A program made the translations under genes and the position numbers. A stretch of 50,175 nucleotides of DNA from CASQEL01 sp036655975 (lineage in GTDB: Bacteria; Desulfobacterota; Desulfovibrionia; Desulfovibrionales; Desulfovibrionaceae): the NCBI GenBank assembly GCA_036655975.1, contig JAVVPD010000006.1, forward strand, positions 1-50,175. Direction: 5' to 3'. Positions 7,984-16,557 of the stretch are shown one piece after another; the stretch's first letter is position 1; each line of letters opens with the position of its first letter. Under the pieces are notes generated by a model that saw nothing but the letters and a program-made list of their open reading frames with translations, did not search any database and was not told the origin of the DNA.

Positions 7984-8739
7984 ATGCCTAAACACACCTT
8001 TTATTTACCCCCAGCGGCGTGGACAGAACCCTACACCCTCCCCCCACAAGAAGCACGGCATCTGGTGCAGGCCTTACGCCTCAGTACGGGTGAAAAAATT
8101 CGTGTGCTCGACGGAGAAGGCCGTGTAGGCATTTTTACGGTTGCCACCGTGCACAAACAACACGTAACCCTACAGCCGGAAAGCGAAATACACGTTCCCC
8201 GTCAGCCCGCGCAGGCCATTATGGCTTTAGCGTGGAGTAAGGCGGTGCGGCGGGGATTTTTTATGGAAAAAGCCGTGGAACTGGGGGTACACAGTATCTG
8301 GCTATGGAATGCGGATCACAGCCAAGGGCGTATGCCGGCAGAAGTCAAAGAGGCGTGGTTTGGGCAAATGGTGGCCGGTGCCAAACAATGTGAGAACCCG
8401 TGGGTGCCACATGTGGAAACACTCAGCGGCGGGGTTGACCAATTGATAGCCCACACCGCCACTGTGGACAGGCGTATTCTTCTGCTCGAACATCAGAACG
8501 GTATCCCCATGCTTTCCGCGCGTGAAGCGGGCCAGCAAGGAACAACGGTCTACGTTATCGGCCCAGAAGGGGGATTTTCCGCCCGCGAACTGGCGGCCCT
8601 GCCGCGTGGCGGTTTTCAGGCTGCCAGTCTTGGTAAGCGCATTTTACGTTGTGAAACCGCCGCCATGCTCTGTTTGGGTATTCACTGGTGGGCTTCCCAG
8701 CAGCCAGAAATAATTGCAGAAACGCATGACTATACATAA
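7984..8739 (+). CDS. rsmE: 16S rRNA (uracil-1498-N3)-methyltransferase RsmE
   Basis: RsmE methylates N3 of U1498 in the decoding region of 16S rRNA using SAM. The 251-residue SPOUT-fold protein has an N-terminal PUA-like RNA-binding domain (residues ~1-70, with HLVQALRLSTGEKIRVLDG). Its trefoil-knot catalytic domain shows FFMEKAVELGV, KQCENPWVP, VIGPEGGFSARE (SAM site) and LGKRILRCETAAM. The ATG at 7984 is favoured because the family normally begins about here; a GTG at 7966 is possible. The last 14 bases overlap the rarA start, which suggests translational coupling in an rsmE-rarA-plsC run. Confidence 0.94.
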   Translation: MPKHTFYLPPAAWTEPYTLPPQEARHLVQALRLSTGEKIRVLDGEGRVGIFTVATVHKQHVTLQPESEIHVPRQPAQAIMALAWSKAVRRGFFMEKAVELGVHSIWLWNADHSQGRMPAEVKEAWFGQMVAGAKQCENPWVPHVETLSGGVDQLIAHTATVDRRILLLEHQNGIPMLSAREAGQQGTTVYVIGPEGGFSARELAALPRGGFQAASLGKRILRCETAAMLCLGIHWWASQQPEIIAETHDYT

Positions 8740-9955
8740 ACCCCTCCCCGAACGCCTGCGCCCCGATGACATGGCCCTGTTTGTGGGGCAAAGTCATTTA
8801 ACCGACCGCCTACAAAGTTTGATGCAAGCCCCGCATCTGCCCAGCCTACTCCTTTTCGGGCCTCCGGGTTGCGGCAAATCCACGCTGGCCTTATTGCTGG
8901 CGCACGCCAAAGGCACAAAGGTTTTGCGTCTCAGTGCGCCCGAGGCGGGTTTGCAGCATTTGCGTCGCAATCTCACCGGAGTGGACATTCTGGTACTGGA
9001 CGAATTACACCGATTTTCCAAGGCACAACAGGATTTTTTTCTCCCCCTGATTGAATCCGGCGAGCTGACCTTATTAGCCACCACCACCGAAAATCCTTCT
9101 TTCAGCGTGACCCGTCAATTGTTGTCGCGTCTACACGTGTTGCGCCTGCGCCCATTGGGGCATCCTGAATTGCTTAATCTTGTCCAGCGCGGTGCAGAAC
9201 AACAAGGCATCCAAATAAACGCTGAAATTAGCGAATTACTTGCCAGTATTTCGCACGGGGACGCGCGCACCCTGCTCAACTTAGTGGAATATATTTCTGC
9301 CCTGCCCGAAGACCAACGCCATTACGAAAAAATTAAAGCCAGCCTCCCCGAAATTTTGCTGCGTCACGACAAAGCCGGGGACAATCATTACGAATTAGCC
9401 TCGGCCTTGATAAAGTCTATTCGGGGCAGTGATCCAGATGCGGCCCTGTATTATCTCGCCTGCCTGCTCGAAAGCGGTGAAGACCCCCGTTTTGTATGCC
9501 GCCGGCTGATTTTGTCGGCTTCAGAAGATGTGGGCCTTGCAGATCCCCAAGCCTTGCCCTTGGCGGTGGCTTGCCAACAAGCCGTGGAATTTGTGGGGAT
9601 GCCAGAAGGTTTTATACCCTTAGCCCAAACCGTTGTGCATTTAGCACTTGCGCGTAAAAGCAATTCCACCTATGCCGCCTATCTCAATGCCGCGCGCGAA
9701 ATAAAAAATAACGGCACCTTTGCCGTGCCTTTACACTTGCGTAATCCGTCCACCCAATTGCAAAAAGACTGGGGCTATGGCAAGGAATACAAATATCCGC
9801 ATAATTTCCCCGAGGGCTGGGTAGAACAAGACTATCTGCCCGCAGAATTGAAAGGTCGCCGCTTTTATCAAGCCCGTGAAAATGGCGACGAGGCCCGCTT
9901 AACCCAATGGTGGAAACGCCTATGGAAAAACCGTAAAATGAGTGGAGACGCGTGA
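8726..9955 (+). CDS. rarA: Replication-associated recombination protein RarA (MgsA)
   Basis: RarA is a clamp-loader-like AAA+ ATPase that acts at stalled replication forks. The 409-residue protein has Walker A FGPPGCGKST (about residues 43-52), Walker B ILVLDELHRF, sensor 1 ATTTENPSF and an arginine-finger region SRLHVLRL. The C-terminal part shows the family-specific LIKSIRGSDPDAALYYLA, EDPRFVCRRL and AREIKNNGTFAVPLHLRN segments. Length is slightly below the usual ~430-450. The start overlaps rsmE, and the last four bases GTGA overlap the next gene. Confidence 0.94.
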   Translation: MTIHKPLPERLRPDDMALFVGQSHLTDRLQSLMQAPHLPSLLLFGPPGCGKSTLALLLAHAKGTKVLRLSAPEAGLQHLRRNLTGVDILVLDELHRFSKAQQDFFLPLIESGELTLLATTTENPSFSVTRQLLSRLHVLRLRPLGHPELLNLVQRGAEQQGIQINAEISELLASISHGDARTLLNLVEYISALPEDQRHYEKIKASLPEILLRHDKAGDNHYELASALIKSIRGSDPDAALYYLACLLESGEDPRFVCRRLILSASEDVGLADPQALPLAVACQQAVEFVGMPEGFIPLAQTVVHLALARKSNSTYAAYLNAAREIKNNGTFAVPLHLRNPSTQLQKDWGYGKEYKYPHNFPEGWVEQDYLPAELKGRRFYQARENGDEARLTQWWKRLWKNRKMSGDA

Positions 9956-10767
9956 ATACTGCCCTTATGCCCTATGACAATCCTTTTGGGGATGAATCCC
10001 TGTACCACAGTCCTCCCCATGCGTTGGGCTGGTGCACACGTCAATTTCCGTCCTTCATGTTCTACCTACGCATGTTTTCCCCCGTGGCCCGCTTATGCCA
10101 TCTGGCAAAATTTGGCAAAGCCGATAATTACGCTTGGGTTCGCAGCAGCTCGGACGTATTGCGCGCTCTTGAACGCGCAGGCTGTGTTTTCCACGCCGAA
10201 GGACTAGAAAATATCAATACTGTGGAAGGCCCGTGTATTTTTGCCGCCAACCACATGAGCACCTTGGAAACCTTTGTGTTGCCCTGCATAATTCAACCGC
10301 GCCGGAATGTGACCTTTGTGGTCAAAAGAAGTCTGACCACTATGCCCCTATTCGGCCCTGTGATGCGCTCACGCGATCCTATTATTTTGGATCGCAAAAA
10401 TGCGCGGCAGGATCTTGTTACGGTTCTTGAAGAAGGTGAAAAACGTTTACAGCGCGGAATTTCGATCATCATTTTCCCGCAAAGCACCCGTAGTAACACC
10501 TTTAATCCCGCAAAATTTAACAGTATTGCCACTAAGCTTGCTAAACGCACCGGTATACCGATCATCCCCCTAGCCTTGCAGACAGCGGCATGGGGGCAAG
10601 GGAAAATAATGAAAGATTTCGGGTCAATATATCCAGATAAACCAGTTAATTTTCGTTTTGGCGCGCCCATACAGGTAGAGGGAGCTGGCAAGGTCGAACA
10701 CCTCCGCGTGTGTGACTTTATTCAAGCAACACTTGAAGAATGGAAAAATACTAACGCTCACCGCTGA
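9952..10767 (+). CDS. PlsC-type 1-acyl-glycerol-3-phosphate acyltransferase-like protein
   Basis: The 271-residue protein belongs to the LPLAT/PlsC family that transfers acyl chains to lysophosphatidic acid in phospholipid synthesis. The acyltransferase core begins near residue 90 with CIFAANHMSTLETFVLP. The canonical NHx4D catalytic motif is thus H-x4-E. The second motif is IIIFPQSTRSNTF where FPEGTRS is usual, and a later block is GIPIIPLALQT. These changes are conservative but could mean a different acceptor lipid. A hydrophobic stretch around residues 35-60 may touch the membrane. The start codon GTG lies in GTGA shared with the rarA stop. The next gene, creA, begins 13 bases downstream. 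Confidence 0.82.
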   Translation: MNTALMPYDNPFGDESLYHSPPHALGWCTRQFPSFMFYLRMFSPVARLCHLAKFGKADNYAWVRSSSDVLRALERAGCVFHAEGLENINTVEGPCIFAANHMSTLETFVLPCIIQPRRNVTFVVKRSLTTMPLFGPVMRSRDPIILDRKNARQDLVTVLEEGEKRLQRGISIIIFPQSTRSNTFNPAKFNSIATKLAKRTGIPIIPLALQTAAWGQGKIMKDFGSIYPDKPVNFRFGAPIQVEGAGKVEHLRVCDFIQATLEEWKNTNAHR

Positions 10768-10780
10768 CCAAGGAGTCTGT

Positions 10781-11248
10781 ATGTCCCCACGTTTTCCCCT
10801 ATTCCTCGTGTGTATGTTCAGCCTGTTGCTGTTCCCACTCCACAACGCTTCCGCTGAAGACGGTGAGCTTGAATGTGTGACAACAGAGTGGAAATTATTG
10901 GGTAAAAATCATGGTGTATGCGTGTCGGCTTTTACTGATCCGGATATTTCAGGCGTAACCTGCTATATAAGCCAAGCTAAAACCGGAGGGCTTTCAGGCT
11001 CAGTGGGCTTGGCGGAAGATCCGTCAAATTTTTCTATCTCGTGCACACAAACAGGCCCCATTGTCATTCCGTCCAAATTGCCGCGCAAGTCTAATGTGTT
11101 TAAGGAATCCACTTCACTGTTTTTCAAAGCCACCCGCGTGACCAGAATTTGGGATAAAGAGCGCGCCACCTTAGTGTATCTGGCTTTGAGCCGCAGAGTT
11201 ATCGATGGTTCACCTTTTAACGCCGTCTCCACTGTGCCAGTGCGCTAA
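10781..11248 (+). CDS. creA: Periplasmic CreA family protein
   Basis: The 155-residue product matches E. coli CreA along its whole length: ISGVTCYISQAKTGG, then GLAEDPSNFSISC, then TSLFFKATRVTRI, then GSPFNAVSTVPV. Residues 1-25 form a signal peptide (FLVCMFSLLLFPLHNASA before EDGE), so it is probably periplasmic. Several Cys residues may form disulfides. The molecular function of CreA is not known. The start ATG at 10781 has AAGGAG five bases upstream. It lies in the rarA-plsC-like run. The creB, creC and creD genes of enterobacteria are absent here. Confidence 0.9.
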   Translation: MSPRFPLFLVCMFSLLLFPLHNASAEDGELECVTTEWKLLGKNHGVCVSAFTDPDISGVTCYISQAKTGGLSGSVGLAEDPSNFSISCTQTGPIVIPSKLPRKSNVFKESTSLFFKATRVTRIWDKERATLVYLALSRRVIDGSPFNAVSTVPVR

Positions 11249-11264
11249 TAATCAAGGAAATGCC

Positions 11265-11639
11265 ATGACCACACCGTCCCCTCAAAATATGTTGGAATAT
11301 TTGGAGCAAGCCTGTCAGCAAGTGCAGCACTTTGAAAGCAACGCACAACAGGCACTTACTGCCGGAAACGTGGACGAATACCGCGCCCTGATGCTACAAA
11401 AAGCACAATTTCTGGCGCACTTGGACAGCAAGAGTCAAAAATATTGCGAAGAACTTCCCAAAGCCCTGCGGGCAAAGCTAAACGCGGGTTTGCGGCGTTT
11501 TTCAGCCAGCGCTACCAACGCATTGGCGGTGAATTCTGTTTTTTACATGTCTGCCCTGCTTTATCCTGAAGACTATGTGCAGGGAACCCCCAATGATTTA
11601 GTACTGTTTACAAACGCTTTGCGCCAATCGTGGCTTTAG
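11265..11639 (+). CDS. Small alpha-helical protein of unknown function
   Basis: The 124-residue product is not recognised. It starts at ATG 11265 with AAGGAA six bases upstream. It is soluble and predicted mainly helical, rich in Gln, Ala, Leu and Glu (MLEYLEQACQQVQHFESN). Helices of this kind resemble small flagellar or secretion chaperones, but no such genes are nearby and I do not assign that role. It is 16 bases after creA, so it is probably in the same transcript. The following 93 bases before the HIT gene contain no gene. Confidence 0.6.
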   Translation: MTTPSPQNMLEYLEQACQQVQHFESNAQQALTAGNVDEYRALMLQKAQFLAHLDSKSQKYCEELPKALRAKLNAGLRRFSASATNALAVNSVFYMSALLYPEDYVQGTPNDLVLFTNALRQSWL

Positions 11640-11732
11640 CGTTCACTTTGAATCAGCGCTTGCCCCGTAGGCATTCAATGTGTAGTATACCACACTGTAT
11701 TTAAAATTTTTGGGGTGGGAGTTATACCAGCC

Positions 11733-12233
11733 ATGAAGATTATCTGGGCACCGTGGCGCATCAAGTATATTTTGGGCCCCAAGCCTGACGATTGTGTTTT
11801 CTGTATTCCCAAGCACACGCGCGAAGATGCAGAACGGCTTATTTTATATCGGGGTACCCACGCTTTTGTTATTATGAATAAATTCCCGTATAATAACGGG
11901 CATATTATGGTCACCCCCTACCGACATTGTATGGATTTTGCGGCTTTACCCTCGGAAGAAGCCTATGAGCTTATGGATTTACTCCAAAAATCCACGGCTA
12001 TTCTGCAAGCGCATTTCCACTGTCAGGGCGTAAATATTGGGCTCAATTTGGGTGAAGCCGCCGGTGCGGGCATTCGGGAACATTTGCATTTTCATCTTGT
12101 GCCCCGTTGGAACGGTGATTCGTCGTTTATGGCGGTGATGGACGAAGTTCGCATGGTGCCAGAACATCTGAGCGCTACGTATCTGCATTTGAAACAATGT
12201 TTTGACAGTTTGAATACTATACCTAAACCTTAG
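11733..12233 (+). CDS. HIT family nucleotide hydrolase
   Basis: The 166-residue protein is a histidine-triad phosphoesterase or AP4A-phosphorylase-like enzyme acting on nucleotide phosphoramidates or dinucleotides. The catalytic triad is REHLHFHLVPRW (HxHxHxx). The N-terminal KIIWAPWRIKYILGPK and the CVFC pair are typical of the branch with a possible structural zinc. The NKFPYNNGHIMVTPYRH block is the family's core. The ATG at 11733 fits the usual N-terminus; a GTG six codons earlier is less likely. The physiological substrate cannot be read from sequence. It precedes the lapA-like gene by 27 bases. Confidence 0.9.
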   Translation: MKIIWAPWRIKYILGPKPDDCVFCIPKHTREDAERLILYRGTHAFVIMNKFPYNNGHIMVTPYRHCMDFAALPSEEAYELMDLLQKSTAILQAHFHCQGVNIGLNLGEAAGAGIREHLHFHLVPRWNGDSSFMAVMDEVRMVPEHLSATYLHLKQCFDSLNTIPKP

Positions 12234-12260
12234 AGTTGCACTTATTTTGAGGAGGCTCGC

Positions 12261-12695
12261 ATGCGCTATGTGAAAGTTTTACTGCTGGTTCTGGTGTTCT
12301 TCCTGAGCATGGTTTTCTTCTTTCAGAATCAGGAGGCCCTCTCCAAGGAAATGACCCTAAAATTACATCTGTTCTTTTCAGATCCCATGGTGTCTATTCC
12401 TCTACCTTTCTACTTCCTCATTCTTGCAGCTTTTTTGCTGGGTGCCCTGCTCACCATTTGTGTGCTCGTGTGGGATAAATTTCACCTGTCTGCCCGTCTG
12501 ATGAAGGCCACATGGCGAGTACGCGCCCTTGAAAAGGATTTAGCCCGGATGCAGATTGCGCCCGTCCCCAGCGGGGTGAGTAAATTCTTCTCTCGCGCTC
12601 CGAAGAGCCCTAGTGTGGCAAAGCCTGAAACGGCTCCTGCCCCTTCTCCTGCGGCGGCTCCTGCCGCGGCTCCTGTCATTGATAAAAAAGACTAA
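12261..12695 (+). CDS. LapA-domain inner-membrane protein
   Basis: The 144-residue protein has two membrane helices (about residues 5-22 and 49-71) with the FFFQNQE motif after the first. That is characteristic of the LapA (YciS/DUF1049) family linked to lipopolysaccharide assembly control in E. coli. The cytosolic tail has a short charged helical part (WRVRALEKDLARM) followed by an Ala/Pro-rich end (about residues 112-140). The ATG has AGGAGG six bases upstream. The partner lapB (yciM) is not in the window. A terminator follows at 12712-12743. Confidence 0.82.
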   Translation: MRYVKVLLLVLVFFLSMVFFFQNQEALSKEMTLKLHLFFSDPMVSIPLPFYFLILAAFLLGALLTICVLVWDKFHLSARLMKATWRVRALEKDLARMQIAPVPSGVSKFFSRAPKSPSVAKPETAPAPSPAAAPAAAPVIDKKD

Positions 12696-12711
12696 CGCCT
12701 CTGCACAGCTG

Positions 12712-12745
12712 AAAAAAGGCGTACCCTTGGGTGCGCCTTTTTTAG
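12712..12745 (+). terminator. Rho-independent terminator after the LapA-domain gene
   Basis: AAAAAAGGCG and ACCC at 12712-12726 pair with GGGT and CGCCTTTTTT at 12729-12743, interrupted only by a T.G pair. The right arm ends in six T. It lies 27 bases before the mutS start, so mutS needs either read-through or a promoter within this hairpin region. No clear promoter was seen. Confidence 0.85.
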
Positions 12746-12770
12746 TTCACCTTTAGCCCAACACCACCCC

Positions 12771-15494
12771 ATGACCGAAAAAGCTCCCAAACTGACCCCC
12801 ATGTTCGAACAATATTTGGCGATCAAAAAAGATTACCCACATGCCTTGCTGTTTTACCGCATGGGAGATTTTTATGAGCTTTTTTTTGACGATGCCGTCA
12901 TAGCCGCTCGTGAATTACAAATTGCCCTAACCAGCCGCAACCGCGATGCGGAAAACCCCGTGCCCATGTGCGGGGTGCCATGGCATGCCGTGTATAATTA
13001 CACGAGTCAATTGGTGGAAAAAGGCTTCACCATTGCTTTATGCGATCAATTGGAAGACCCCAAGGCCAGCAAAGGCATTGTCATGCGCGGGGTTACTCGG
13101 GTGCTCACGCCCGGCACTATGGTGGAAGACGGTAACCTTCCCAGCAAGGAATATAATTTTTTGGGGGCCTTGTTCATCAATAAAAATGACAATGTGGGCG
13201 GCTTTGCGTGGGTTGATGTGTCTACGGGCAATTGGTCGGGCTTTCACAGTAAAAAACCGTTGGAATTGTGGCAATGGGTACAAAAAATGGCCCCCCGTGA
13301 ATTGCTCATCCCCGATGATGCCCAATTACCCACAGATTTTCTCCTTGAAGGTATTCAAATGGTACGCGTGGGCAGCCGCAGCCATTTTGAACTCAAACGG
13401 GCCGAAAGCCGCATCCTTGAAGCGCAGGGCGTGCGTGAATTGGCGGCCCTCGGGCTAAACGCCATGCCCGAACTGGTGCAGGCCTGCGGCGCTTTATTGG
13501 CCTACCTGACTCAGACCCAAAAGCAAGAATTGCACCATCTTTCCCCTTTTGTACCCTTTGATTTTTCACGTCATTTAATTATTGACGAAGTGACCGAAAG
13601 GAATTTGGAAATTTTCGTCCGCCTCAACGGGCGTAAAGGCAAAGGTACCTTGTGGCATGTCATGGACGAAACCCTCAGCCCCATGGGTGGACGCCTGCTA
13701 CAAGAACGCTTGCGAAATCCGTGGCGCGATCTTAAGCCTATTCAGGAAAGCCAAGAAGCCGTTGGCTTTTTGTTCACCCAAAACGCCCTCCGCCAGAAGG
13801 TGCGTGACGCACTCAAAAACATTAATGATCTCGAGCGTATTTCCACACGAATCAGCCTTAACCGAACAAATCCACGCGATTTTATTGCTTTGCGCCACAC
13901 CCTTATTAGCCTGCCCGCAGTGCGACAGCAGCTTTTATCCCCGCTCGGCCTGGGCTATGCCACTGAGCCTGAAGCCACGGGGCAACATTTACCCGCAGCT
14001 TTATATACGCTCGTCCAGCACTGGGATAATTTGGAGGAATACAGCACTCTGCTCACCACGGCTTTAGTAGACGCTCCGCCCAATCTGGTGACCGACGGCG
14101 GTATTTTTAAGGCGGGCTACAATCCAGAACTGGACGCTTTATTGGATCTTGTGGAACACGGCGAACAAAAAATCCAAGCCATGTTGGCCCTTGAGCAAAG
14201 CAATACGGGCATCCCCAAACTCAAGCTCGGTTATAATAAAGTTTTTGGGTATTTTTTTGAAATCACTCACGCCCAGCACGGCAATGCCACTATTCCTGAC
14301 CATTTTATTCGCCGTCAAACACTTGCCAATGCCGAACGCTTTACCACGGTAGCCTTAAAAACATTAGAAGAAAGCATCCTGTCCGCTGCTGACAAGCGCA
14401 AGGCCTTAGAATACCAATTATTTCAGGAATTACGTCAAAGTATCGCCGCGTTACGCCCTCGGCTGCTCTTCATGGCCGACATCCTTGCCAGCGTTGACTA
14501 TTGGCAATCCTTAGCGGAAGTGGCCCGCCGTCATGGGTGGGTAGCCCCCACCTTGGACAGCGGACACCACCTGAGCATTGTTCACGGGCGCCATCCTGTG
14601 GTGGAAGCTATTATTGGCTCCGCAAATTTTGTGCCCAATGATTTGCGCCTCGACGATCAAAGACGGCAATGCATCATTACCGGCCCCAACATGGCGGGAA
14701 AATCCACCATATTACGCCAAACAGCGCTCATTGCCATTTTGGCGCAGATGGGCTCGTTTGTACCCGCCGAAAAAGCGCATGTAGGTCTTGTGGACAGAGT
14801 TTTTTCACGGGTCGGGGCGACGGACAATCTCGCCCAAGGGCAAAGTACCTTTATGGTGGAAATGATGGAAACCGCACGTATTTTGCGCCAATCCACCCGT
14901 AAAAGTTTGGTTATTCTGGACGAAATAGGCCGCGGTACCAGCACCTATGACGGCTTGGCCCTCGCTTGGGCCGTGGTGGAAGAATTATCGCGTCGGGCTG
15001 GAGGCAGCATCCGCACTCTATTTGCCACCCATTATCACGAATTAACGGCCTTGGAAGGGCAAATTGCGGGAGTATTCACCATGAATATCGCCATTCGTGA
15101 AGTGGGTGGGCAGATACTTTTTTTACACCGTCTTGTCCCCGGCCCTTCTGACCGCAGCTATGGGGTTGAAGTAGCGCGCCTGGCAGGGGTGCCCGCCCCC
15201 GTGGTTCAGCGGGCCCGAGAACTTTTGGGACAATTGGAACAAAAACGTCTGCACTCTACCCTGCCCACAGCACCATCCAAGGCGGAAGCCGCCACGCTAC
15301 CGGGCATTATCGTCCCCGCGTCCGCCAAAACGGTTAAAGATCTGCCGCCGGCTCTACCCCATGTTAGCCCTGAGGCAGAACACCCTCTGGTGAGCGTTTT
15401 GCACGATATTGACCCCGAAAATCTTACCCCTCTGCAGGCCTTCAAGCTTATCAATGAATGGAAAATCCTCTGGGGCACGCACAAACCAGCCTAG
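12771..15494 (+). CDS. mutS: DNA mismatch repair protein MutS
   Basis: MutS recognises mismatches and small loops and recruits MutL. The 907-residue protein has the mismatch-binding motif GDFYELF (about residues 32-38), connector, core and clamp domains, and the ATPase with Walker A GPNMAGKST, Walker B VILDEIGRGTS and the ATHYHELT block. The C-terminus carries a linker of about 50 residues rich in Ala/Pro before a short helical tail (FKLINEWKILWG). The start ATG has no visible Shine-Dalgarno sequence. The TAG stop at 15492-15494 lies inside repeat copy B. mutL is not adjacent. Confidence 0.97.
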   Translation: MTEKAPKLTPMFEQYLAIKKDYPHALLFYRMGDFYELFFDDAVIAARELQIALTSRNRDAENPVPMCGVPWHAVYNYTSQLVEKGFTIALCDQLEDPKASKGIVMRGVTRVLTPGTMVEDGNLPSKEYNFLGALFINKNDNVGGFAWVDVSTGNWSGFHSKKPLELWQWVQKMAPRELLIPDDAQLPTDFLLEGIQMVRVGSRSHFELKRAESRILEAQGVRELAALGLNAMPELVQACGALLAYLTQTQKQELHHLSPFVPFDFSRHLIIDEVTERNLEIFVRLNGRKGKGTLWHVMDETLSPMGGRLLQERLRNPWRDLKPIQESQEAVGFLFTQNALRQKVRDALKNINDLERISTRISLNRTNPRDFIALRHTLISLPAVRQQLLSPLGLGYATEPEATGQHLPAALYTLVQHWDNLEEYSTLLTTALVDAPPNLVTDGGIFKAGYNPELDALLDLVEHGEQKIQAMLALEQSNTGIPKLKLGYNKVFGYFFEITHAQHGNATIPDHFIRRQTLANAERFTTVALKTLEESILSAADKRKALEYQLFQELRQSIAALRPRLLFMADILASVDYWQSLAEVARRHGWVAPTLDSGHHLSIVHGRHPVVEAIIGSANFVPNDLRLDDQRRQCIITGPNMAGKSTILRQTALIAILAQMGSFVPAEKAHVGLVDRVFSRVGATDNLAQGQSTFMVEMMETARILRQSTRKSLVILDEIGRGTSTYDGLALAWAVVEELSRRAGGSIRTLFATHYHELTALEGQIAGVFTMNIAIREVGGQILFLHRLVPGPSDRSYGVEVARLAGVPAPVVQRARELLGQLEQKRLHSTLPTAPSKAEAATLPGIIVPASAKTVKDLPPALPHVSPEAEHPLVSVLHDIDPENLTPLQAFKLINEWKILWGTHKPA

Positions 15495-15621
15495 AGTATT
15501 TTGCTATTGAAAATAGCTAAATGCTCTGGCGACGGGAACCGTCGCCCGCCCCGTAGGCGTAGGCGAAATTTATTTTCGCCGTAAAGCGCCGGAGGGAGCG
15601 TCTGGAATCAAAAATGCTTTA
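15491..15621 (-). repeat. 131-bp three-hairpin dispersed repeat, copy B (inverted)
   Basis: This copy is the reverse complement of copies A and C. It occupies the whole space between the convergent mutS and HAD genes and includes the mutS stop codon. Read on plus, hairpin 3 comes first: CTAGAGTATTT (15491-15501) pairs with AAATGCTCTGG (15519-15529) with two U.G wobbles. Hairpin 2 is at about 15528-15546. Hairpin 1 is 15562-15580 with a perfect GGCGAAA/TTTCGCC stem. Confidence 0.95.
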
Positions 15622-15626
15622 AGTGT

Positions 15627-16403
15627 TTAAGCCGTTTTTTCCACTTCCCCCAAGTGCTCCAGCACGGCGGCGGGCAAGAAAGTGTGCCCGTGGAGATCTT
15701 TACGCTGGGCTTCCCCGCTGAGCACCAAAATGAAGTCTATACCCGCATTTTCTGCCAGACTTTTGTCCGTAGACAAGCGATCCCCCACCATAACCATAGA
15801 CTCTCTGGAATAGCGCGCGAGCACAGGGGCCAGCACCGCCGGATCCGGTTTACCGAAAATACGTTGCGGGCGACGGCCGGTAGCAACGGCGTACAAAGCA
15901 AGAAAACTTCCCACATCGGGCAAAGGCCCCTCGGGCGACGGGCACACCAAATCCGGATGCGTTGCCAAAAAGAGCACCTCCGGATTTTGCAGTAACAAGG
16001 CGGACTTTGCGAGCTTTTCATAGGTCAATTCCGTATCATACGCTAAAATCACCGCTTGCGCTTTGTCTTCGGTGTGCTGCAATGTTGGCATGCACTGGGC
16101 AAGATTGGCTTTAAAGTCGGTATTGCCCACAAGGTACGCGCGGCTTATGCACTGCGCGCGTAAATACGCCACAAGGGGCGACACGGGGGACAATATCTGA
16201 GAAAGCTCCACCGGAATACCCATTTTTCGGAGTTTATTCACATAAGTTTCCGGTGATTTTGAGGTGTTGTTGCTCAAAAAAAAGAAAGCCTTGTCGTTCC
16301 AGTGTTGGCAAATAAAATTGATTGTGCCCTGAATGGGAATATCCCCCACGTAGACAGTCCCGTCCATATCGAGCACAAAACATTTTTTTTCAGCTAACAA
16401 CAT
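15627..16403 (-). CDS. HAD superfamily IIA hydrolase (NagD-like phosphatase)
   Basis: The 258-residue protein shows HAD motif I FVLDMDGTVYVG (nucleophile Asp and acid/base Asp), motif II FFLSNNTSKS, a C2-type cap domain inserted between residues ~80 and 180, then IFGKPDPAV and motif IV MVMVGDRLSTDKSLAENAG. Subclass IIA contains NagD, phosphoglycolate and p-nitrophenyl phosphatases; the substrate here is unknown. The ATG at 16403 has GGAGG five bases upstream and is preferred over an ATG 14 codons further out. Given the neighbouring glp operon, glycerol-3-phosphate or phosphoglycolate are conceivable substrates, but that is only inference. Confidence 0.88.
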   Translation of the reverse strand: MLLAEKKCFVLDMDGTVYVGDIPIQGTINFICQHWNDKAFFFLSNNTSKSPETYVNKLRKMGIPVELSQILSPVSPLVAYLRAQCISRAYLVGNTDFKANLAQCMPTLQHTEDKAQAVILAYDTELTYEKLAKSALLLQNPEVLFLATHPDLVCPSPEGPLPDVGSFLALYAVATGRRPQRIFGKPDPAVLAPVLARYSRESMVMVGDRLSTDKSLAENAGIDFILVLSGEAQRKDLHGHTFLPAAVLEHLGEVEKTA

Positions 16404-16557
16404 GTTTCCTCCGCACAATCTGTAATTGTATGTATATCTAGACATTACACAATCAAAATATTTTTGTACGCCGAAATAAAACTTTCATATTGTATGTTTT
16501 TTTGCTAGTTTTTTTCGGAAACGAAATTTATATCTTTTTTCCTCGTTGGAGGCAAAT
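16404..16557. promoter_or_regulatory. Divergent promoter region between HAD and glpA genes
   Basis: This is a 154-bp AT-rich region with long T tracts between two divergent starts. It should contain promoters for both. A possible plus-strand pair is TTGCTA (16502-16507) and TTTATA (16527-16532), but the 19-base spacer is long and I do not trust it. The Shine-Dalgarno GGAGG of glpA ends the region. Confidence 0.35.

Noticed and set aside
10712..10780. In-frame upstream start for creA at 10712
   Set aside because: It would precede the signal peptide with residues overlapping the PlsC-like gene; the ATG at 10781 has AAGGAG at good spacing.
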